Part shown: piece after piece, positions 59,682 to 64,000 of the stretch
Layout of the letters: the number at the start of each line of letters is the position of its first letter
Position numbering within the stretch: position 1 is the first letter of the stretch
Assembly: GCF_001280015.1 (NCBI RefSeq)
Contig: NZ_LGDV01000063.1
Span: 1-64,000, forward strand
DNA: 64,000 nt
Direction of reading: 5' to 3'
Source of the DNA: Streptomyces sp. MMG1121
GTDB lineage: Bacteria > Actinomycetota > Actinomycetes > Streptomycetales > Streptomycetaceae
Notes under the pieces: generated by a model
Seen by the model: only the letters and a program-made list of their open reading frames with translations
The model's database searches: none
Told to the model about the DNA's origin: nothing
Program-made: the position numbers and the translations under genes

Positions 59682-59702
59682 TTATCCACAGGCTGTGGAC
59701 GA
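59682..59702. promoter_or_regulatory. Inverted pair of DnaA-box-like sites
   Basis: TTATCCACA (59682-59690, plus strand) and TCGTCCACA (59694-59702, minus strand) face each other with a 3-bp gap, about 20-40 bp before the DUF2786 gene. Confidence 0.45.
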
Positions 59703-59719
59703 AGCCCGGCCCGCTGTCG

Positions 59720-60850
59720 GTGGGGCATGGCACCATCGACGATGTGACCAGCACTGCCAGCACCGTCGAGCACGCCTTCCGGGCCGCGCTGTACGACGAC
59801 ACCGACACCGGCCTCGACACGGGTGCCTCCCTGCTCGCCGCCGACCCCGCCGCGGACGTCGAACTCACGCGGCGCGGCGAGGAGTTCGTCGCGGTGGCCT
59901 GGCAGCGCGGCTGGCAGCCCGCCGATGTCGTACGGCTGGTCCGGCGCGAGTCGGCGGACGCGCACGTACGCCTGGCCGCCGCGCTGATCCGGGCGCAGGC
60001 CGGGCGGGACCGTCCGCGCGGGCGCCGCTGGACCGCCCAGCTGGCGGAGCTGCCGGAGGGCCCCGCGCCCGAGGCCGACCGCTTCTCGCAGGCCACGACG
60101 GCGCTGGAGCTGTACCGACTGCTGCTGCGCCTGCCCGCCCTGGAGCCGCTGGAGGAGCCCCGTCGCACGGCCGGCCCGGCCGCCTCCCGCATGCTCGCCC
60201 GGATCCGCGCGCTACTCGCCAAGGCCGAGGCGACCGGGTACCCGGAGGAGGCGGAGGCGCTCAGTGCCAAGGCGCAGGAGCTGATGGCCCGGCACAGCGT
60301 CGACGAGGCGCTGCTCGCCGCCGAGGCGCCCGCCCCGGACGCGCCCGGAGCCTGCCGGATCGGGGTCGAGCCGCCGTACGAACAGGCCAAGGCCGTGCTG
60401 CTGGACGCGGTGGCGGGCGCGAACCACTGCCGCGCGGTGTGGAACGAACCGCTCGCCTTCTCCACGGTCGTCGGCTTCGAGGCGGACCTGGAAGCGGTCG
60501 AGCTGCTCTACACCTCGCTGCTGGTGCAGGCCACGCACGCGATGGCCAGGGCGGAGGCCGCGCAGAGAGCGGGCGGCCGTAAGCGGACCAAGACCTTCCG
60601 GCAGTCGTTCCTCGCGGCCTACGCCCACCGCGTGGGAGACCGGCTCGCGGCCGTCGCCGAGACCCAGGTCAGCCAGGATCTGCTGCCGGTCCTGGCCACC
60701 CGGGAGATAGCCGTCACCGACCGGCTGGAGCGGATGTTCCCCGAGACCACCACGACCCGGCTGCGCGGGGTGAGCGACGCGGCCGGGTGGACGGAGGGCG
60801 CGCGGGCGGCGGACCGGGCGCAGGTCAAGTCCCGCCCCCGGCTCGGCTGA
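59720..60850 (+). CDS. DUF2786 domain protein
   Basis: 376-residue protein of unknown function. The DUF2786 motif is RMLARIRALLAKAEATG...EAEALSAKAQELMARHSVDEALL (about residues 156-200). The C-terminal half (TTRLRGVSDAAGW, basic RKRTKTFRQSFLAAYAHRV) matches the helical/zinc-less tail typical of phage and actinobacterial members. DUF2786 proteins are often near DNA-processing genes. GTG 59720 and GTG 59744 are both possible starts, with no clear RBS for either. Confidence 0.75.
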   Translation: MGHGTIDDVTSTASTVEHAFRAALYDDTDTGLDTGASLLAADPAADVELTRRGEEFVAVAWQRGWQPADVVRLVRRESADAHVRLAAALIRAQAGRDRPRGRRWTAQLAELPEGPAPEADRFSQATTALELYRLLLRLPALEPLEEPRRTAGPAASRMLARIRALLAKAEATGYPEEAEALSAKAQELMARHSVDEALLAAEAPAPDAPGACRIGVEPPYEQAKAVLLDAVAGANHCRAVWNEPLAFSTVVGFEADLEAVELLYTSLLVQATHAMARAEAAQRAGGRKRTKTFRQSFLAAYAHRVGDRLAAVAETQVSQDLLPVLATREIAVTDRLERMFPETTTTRLRGVSDAAGWTEGARAADRAQVKSRPRLG

Positions 60851-60853
60851 ACG

Positions 60854-61366
60854 TCAGTCGCCGGCCTGCTGGAAGGCGCTCACCGAGGCGTTCGGGCCGC
60901 TGCCCTGGCCGGCGACGGGGCCGTACGACCAGGGGAAGCTCCGGGAGGTGGCGGTGCCGGGCAGGGTGATCTTCACGGTCTTGGCGTCCAGGCTGGTCTT
61001 GTCGCCCGCCTTGCCGCGCACGTAGGAGATGGTGAAGGTCGCCGAGTCGCCCTTGGCGAGCCTCAGTTTCTGGGCCTTGGCGCCCTTGAGCACGGGCACC
61101 TTGGCCTCGGTGCCACCGGCGCCGAGCACCACGTTCGCGAAGTCGTCCAGGGTGCAGGGGGCGCTCTGGTTGGTCATGCTGACCGGGATCTCGCCCGTGT
61201 CCCCGGCGCCGGGGGCCACACTCGCCGAGCCGATCTGCAGGGAGACTCCGCCGATCTCGCAGGCCGAGCTGCTGCTGCCGCCGCCGCTCTTGCTCCCGCC
61301 GCCGTTGCAAGCGGTCAGCAGCAGGGCGGCGGCGAGGGCGGTGACGGTGAGCGGAATGGCGCGCAT
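60854..61366 (-). CDS. DUF4232-like secreted lipoprotein
   Basis: 170-residue lipoprotein: signal peptide with lipobox LTAC (Cys20), Ser/Gly linker, then a beta-sandwich domain resembling DUF4232, including the pair of cysteines SACEIGG and APCTLDDF that likely form a disulfide, and GDSATFTISYV. Function unknown; common on Streptomyces cell surfaces. It converges with the DUF2786 gene (3-bp gap). Confidence 0.78.
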   Translation of the reverse strand: MRAIPLTVTALAAALLLTACNGGGSKSGGGSSSSACEIGGVSLQIGSASVAPGAGDTGEIPVSMTNQSAPCTLDDFANVVLGAGGTEAKVPVLKGAKAQKLRLAKGDSATFTISYVRGKAGDKTSLDAKTVKITLPGTATSRSFPWSYGPVAGQGSGPNASVSAFQQAGD

Positions 61367-61589
61367 GAGCAGGTCCCATCGAGGTCGTGACGGTGCCCCT
61401 GCATCATGGCGCCTGTCCCGCGGCTCTGTTCGCCCACCCCTGCGGAATCACCGCTTCAGGTGGGTCCACCGCCCGAAGTCAACGCACCGGCTGACGCGGG
61501 AGTCAACACGCCGCCCGACGTACCGCCCGCTCCAGTCGGCGCGCCGCAGCGGCGGGTTCACCCCCGCGAAGTCACCGACGGGAACGGCG

Positions 61590-62072
61590 TCACTTCTTCA
61601 GGTGGCTGGGCGGCACCGCCGGCAGCTTGCCGCCCTCCGCCCTGGTGTACGTCTCCTGGCCCGTCCTGCCCGACCAGGTCACCTTCATGGACTTGGCGTC
61701 GACCGATTCGACCATGCCGGTCACGCGCTGCTTGTTGCCGTCGGCGCAGGCCAGATGGATCATCTGCATCCCCGCCTCCTTGCCCGCGGCGCCCTGGCAC
61801 CAGTCCTTCTGGCCGGTCACGAAGAGCCCGGCCTTCTTCCCGCTGACCACCAGGGCCACGATCTTGCCGCCGCTCGTGGTGATCCAGCTGCCCTGGAGCT
61901 TGCCGGACGCGCTGGTGACGGCTCCGGAGCCCGAGGTCGAGACGGGGGTCGCGCTCGGCGTGGAGGAGGCGGTCTTGCCGCCGCCCCCACTGCACGCGGT
62001 CAGTGCGGCGAGCGCGCCCACCATCCCCGCGGCCACGGCGGCGGTCCGCACCCTTGCAGTCGCAGAAGTCAC
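61590..62072 (-). CDS. Small secreted lipoprotein (hypothetical)
   Basis: 160-residue exported protein: signal peptide with lipobox LTAC (Cys27), Ser/Thr/Gly-rich linker to about residue 55, then a compact beta-rich domain (SWITTSGGKIVALVVSGKKAGLF...) with two cysteines (DWCQG and HLACADG). GTG 62072 follows GGGAG at 8 nt. It does not match a domain I recognise. The 220-bp space before the other lipoprotein gene holds nothing clear. Confidence 0.72.
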   Translation of the reverse strand: MTSATARVRTAAVAAGMVGALAALTACSGGGGKTASSTPSATPVSTSGSGAVTSASGKLQGSWITTSGGKIVALVVSGKKAGLFVTGQKDWCQGAAGKEAGMQMIHLACADGNKQRVTGMVESVDAKSMKVTWSGRTGQETYTRAEGGKLPAVPPSHLKK

Positions 62073-62139
62073 CGGAAAGCTCCCAAGCTGTAGCGTCCGG
62101 CCGCCCTCGGCCGGACGGCCCGCAGCAAGCTACCAGCAG

Positions 62140-62445
62140 TCACCAGGAGGACTTCCGGACGCCGGGCAGGAATCCGTTGTGAGCCTGCTCGCGCAGGTTT
62201 ACCCGGGACAGCCCGAAGGTGCGCAGGTAGCCGCGCGGGCGGCCGTCCACCTGGTCGCGGTTGCGCACGCGCGTGGCACTCGCGTCGCGTGGCTGACGGC
62301 GCAACTCGCCCTGCGCGGCGCGCCGTTCGGCGTCCGTGGACGACGGCCGGCGGATGATCTCCTTCAGTTCGGCGCGCCGGGCGGCGTACCGGGCGACGGT
62401 CTCCCGGCGCCGCTCGTTCTTGGCGATCTTGCTCTTCTTCGCCAT
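62140..62445 (-). CDS. rpsN: Zinc-independent 30S ribosomal protein S14
   Basis: 101-residue S14 paralogue of the long, cysteine-free (C-minus) type, beginning [13 protein letters not shown] and ending [20 protein letters not shown]. It replaces the zinc-finger S14 when zinc is scarce. Its ATG overlaps the rpmB stop by one base (TGATG at 62443-62447). Being downstream of a Zur box with the L28 gene, it should be derepressed in zinc limitation. Confidence 0.94.
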   Translation of the reverse strand: MAKKSKIAKNERRRETVARYAARRAELKEIIRRPSSTDAERRAAQGELRRQPRDASATRVRNRDQVDGRPRGYLRTFGLSRVNLREQAHNGFLPGVRKSSW

Positions 62446-62681
62446 CAGACCCTTACCCCCCGGGCGCGGATCCGGGCCACGGCCGCCTCGACGCCGATCG
62501 CGTCCACGGTCTTCACGGCCCTGGCGCTCAGCCGCAGCCGGACGTACCGGCCTTCGCCGGGCAGCCAGTAGCGCTTGCTCTGAATGTTGGGGTCGAAGCG
62601 GCGCGAGGTGCGCCGGTGGGAGTGCGAGATGCGGTTGCCGAAGCCCGGCCGGGCCCCGGTCAGCATGCAGTGAGCGGACAC
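62445..62681 (-). CDS. rpmB: Zinc-independent 50S ribosomal protein L28
   Basis: 78-residue L28 starting [16 protein letters not shown]; the CxxC pairs of the zinc-binding form are missing, leaving a single Cys. GTG 62681 is preferred since GAGGAG lies about 10 nt upstream and the family begins here; an ATG at 62705 would add eight residues. First gene of the minus-strand arm of the Zur-controlled divergon. Confidence 0.92.
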   Translation of the reverse strand: MSAHCMLTGARPGFGNRISHSHRRTSRRFDPNIQSKRYWLPGEGRYVRLRLSARAVKTVDAIGVEAAVARIRARGVRV

Positions 62682-62714
62682 GGTGACGTAGCTCTCCTCA
62701 GGCATTGCTGCTAA

Positions 62715-62729
62715 TGGAATTCATTTTCA
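62715..62729. promoter_or_regulatory. Zur box
   Basis: TGGAATTCATTTTCA; its complement TGAAAATGAATTCCA matches the Streptomyces Zur core TGAAAATGATTTTCA at 13 of 15 positions. It sits between the divergent rpmB-rpsN and rpmG-rpmE2 genes, and a TAAGAT -10 (62731-62736) directly follows for rpmG. Confidence 0.85.
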
Positions 62730-62742
62730 GTAAGATACCAGC

Positions 62743-62907
62743 ATGGCACGCAACGAACTCCGCCCGGTCATCAGGCTCCGGTCCACCGCCGGGACCGGCT
62801 ACACCTACGTGACCCGCAAGAACCGCCGCAACGACCCGGACCGTATGACGCTGCGCAAGTACGACCCGGTCGCCGGCCGGCACGCCGACTTCCGAGAGGA
62901 GCGCTGA
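62743..62907 (+). CDS. rpmG: Zinc-independent 50S ribosomal protein L33
   Basis: 54-residue L33 reading [20 protein letters not shown] at the N-terminus, then [22 protein letters not shown]. The four cysteines of zinc-binding L33 are absent. The TAAGAT -10 box ends only 6 nt before the ATG, so the mRNA is probably leaderless and the Zur box overlaps the promoter. First gene of the plus-strand arm. Confidence 0.93.
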   Translation: MARNELRPVIRLRSTAGTGYTYVTRKNRRNDPDRMTLRKYDPVAGRHADFREER

Positions 62908-62916
62908 GCCACCGCC

Positions 62917-63171
62917 ATGCGCAAGGGAATCCACCCGGACTACGGGCCCGTCGTGTTCCGTGACCGTGCCGCCGGCCACGCCTTCCTCACGCGGTCGACC
63001 ATGACGAGCGAGAAGACGGTCGAGTGGGAGGACGGCACCACCTGCCCGGTGGTCGACGTCGAGATCTCGAACGTCAGCCACCCCTTCTGCACCGGCACCG
63101 CGCGCGTGCTGGACACCGCCGGGCGCGTGGAGCGCTTCGAGCGCCGGTACGGGAAGCGGGGCGGCGCGTGA
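62917..63171 (+). CDS. rpmE2: Zinc-independent 50S ribosomal protein L31 type B
   Basis: 84-residue L31[24 protein letters not shown], and [13 protein letters not shown]...[10 protein letters not shown]. The CxxC zinc ligands of type A L31 are missing. It follows rpmG after 9 bp and its stop overlaps the GTG of the COG0523-like gene (63168-63171), so the three form one Zur-controlled operon. Confidence 0.94.
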   Translation: MRKGIHPDYGPVVFRDRAAGHAFLTRSTMTSEKTVEWEDGTTCPVVDVEISNVSHPFCTGTARVLDTAGRVERFERRYGKRGGA

Positions 63172-64000
63172 GCCTGGCGGTGGCCGTCGTCGGCGGGCTG
63201 CACACCGACGCACGCAAGGCGGCCGTCGAGCGGTTGCTCGCCGACGTGCCCGGCAGCGTCGTACTCCATCACGACCTGGCGACGGCCGTCGCCGGCACGG
63301 TCGTGCGCACGGTCCGCGACCGGGGCGGCGTCCTGTCCGCGGGCGAGGCGCCGCTGGTCAACGACTGCGCGTGCTGCGCGCTGCGCGAGGATCTGGTGCC
63401 GGAGCTGCGCCGGCTCGCCGACGAGGGCACGACCCGGCTCGCGGTCGTCGAGCTGTGGGACTCGGTCGAGCCCAAGGCGATGGCGGAGGTGGTCGCGTCC
63501 GGCGGGCTGACCGTCACGGCCGTGATCACCGCCGTGGACCCGGCGCTGGTGCTGCCGTACCTCGGCAACGGCGACGACCTCGCCGAGGCCGGTCTCGCCG
63601 CGGCGGCCACCGACCAGCGCACGATCGCCGACACCTTCGCCCGGCAGCTCGAGTACGCCCCCGTCCTCGCTGTCGCCGACTCCCCGGAGGCCGACGACGA
63701 GGACCGCGAGCTGCTCGCGCAGCTCCACCCGACGGCCCGCCAGGTCCCGATCGGTGCCGTGGCCGGCTCGGACGCGCCGGCGTCTGCCGCCTCCCCGCTG
63801 GCGCGGGCCGCCCTGGCCGGTTTCGACGTGGAGGCCGCGGCGGCCGCCCAGCATCCGGCCTGCGCCCTGCTGCCCGCCGAGGCCGACGAGCACGGTGTCT
63901 CGACCCTGGTCTGGCACCGCCGCCGGCCCTTCCATCCGGAGCGGCTGTACGCCGCGCTGGAGGATCTGACCTGCGCCGCGGCCCGCAGCCGGGGCAGGTT
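63168..64000 (+). CDS. COG0523/CobW-like protein with degenerate P-loop, 3' end outside window
   Basis: 277 codons visible; the frame is open at the right edge. COG0523 GTPases act as metallochaperones, and zinc-responsive ones are normally in Zur operons. Here the CxCC metal motif is present as [11 protein letters not shown] (about residues 65-75) and [10 protein letters not shown] lies at the switch region. However, the Walker A position reads [15 protein letters not shown] with no GKT/S. Either GTP binding is lost or it works differently. C-terminal [18 protein letters not shown] matches the CobW C-terminal domain. Coupled to rpmE2 by a GTGA overlap. Confidence 0.85.
   Translation, partial: MSLAVAVVGGLHTDARKAAVERLLADVPGSVVLHHDLATAVAGTVVRTVRDRGGVLSAGEAPLVNDCACCALREDLVPELRRLADEGTTRLAVVELWDSVEPKAMAEVVASGGLTVTAVITAVDPALVLPYLGNGDDLAEAGLAAAATDQRTIADTFARQLEYAPVLAVADSPEADDEDRELLAQLHPTARQVPIGAVAGSDAPASAASPLARAALAGFDVEAAAAAQHPACALLPAEADEHGVSTLVWHRRRPFHPERLYAALEDLTCAAARSRGR

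Overview
The window is high-GC actinobacterial chromosome and almost certainly Streptomyces. Gene density is high, GTG and TTG starts and ATGA/GTGA overlaps are common, and many -10 boxes (TANNNT) sit 6-7 nt before the start codon, as in leaderless mRNAs. Marker genes include wblA, bldG with its anti-sigma partner, crp, an AfsR-type regulator and the actinobacterial tad locus. Gene order over roughly 1-49 kb matches, from memory, S. coelicolor SCO3580 down to about SCO3540. The last part (about 54-64 kb) resembles the SCO3434-SCO3426 neighbourhood, so this strain joins two segments that are apart in S. coelicolor. No phage, insertion sequence, CRISPR or biosynthetic cluster was seen.

Layout. 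1-9.3 kb: a class A penicillin-binding protein (cut by the window edge), divergent wblA, a coupled pair of ArsA/GET3-like ATPases, then DUF4177, RidA, NUDIX, metallo-beta-lactamase and nucleotidyltransferase genes. 9.4-16.5 kb: crp, with a Crp site in its promoter, divergent from nth, CoA-type NUDIX and a MarP-like membrane protease. These are followed by an EphE-like hydrolase, a DUF1469 holin-like membrane protein and NhaA. The nth-NUDIX-marP-ephE order is also that of M. tuberculosis Rv3674c-Rv3670. 16.7-21.6 kb: acetyl-CoA synthetase with a candidate DasR site, a secreted NodB-like lipoprotein and a CooC/MinD-like ATPase. 21.7-32 kb: a degenerate Fic-fold protein, a gap that should hold the 6S-like RNA scr3559, a HAD-IB phosphatase and a clear 6C RNA with two C-loop hairpins. 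Next come the tad/Flp-type pilus or secretion genes (tadZ/ssd, tadA, tadB, tadC, Flp-like pilin, two TadE/G pseudopilins) and the convergent DEAD/DECH helicase that defines the helicase/secretion neighbourhood.

32-49 kb: bldG and its anti-sigma factor, hppA (proton pyrophosphatase), a lipoprotein, a methyltransferase, topA with a lysine-rich tail, and an MFS-thymidylate kinase-coiled-coil fusion. DNA polymerase III delta prime, a secreted tripeptidyl aminopeptidase-like hydrolase and tRNA-Thr(CGU) follow. 49-64 kb: a GT2 glycosyltransferase, a 1250-residue AfsR-type SARP with repeat-built insertions, a PolA-like polymerase, and a HTH-ClpN protein whose promoter carries two palindromes. Then come LysE, an ArsR regulator divergent from an S41 peptidase, a DUF2786 protein and two lipoproteins. 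The window ends in a zinc-starvation locus: cysteine-free S14, L28, L33 and L31 paralogues around a Zur box, plus a COG0523-like protein that runs off the end.

The main themes are cell wall and septation (PBP, Ssd-like TadZ, NodB-like lipoprotein) and developmental control (WblA, BldG, Crp, 6C and 6S-like RNAs). The genes most worth a second look are the degenerate Fic protein, the ClpN autoregulator, the Tmk fusion tail and the interrupted SARP. No wholly new multi-gene system was found.
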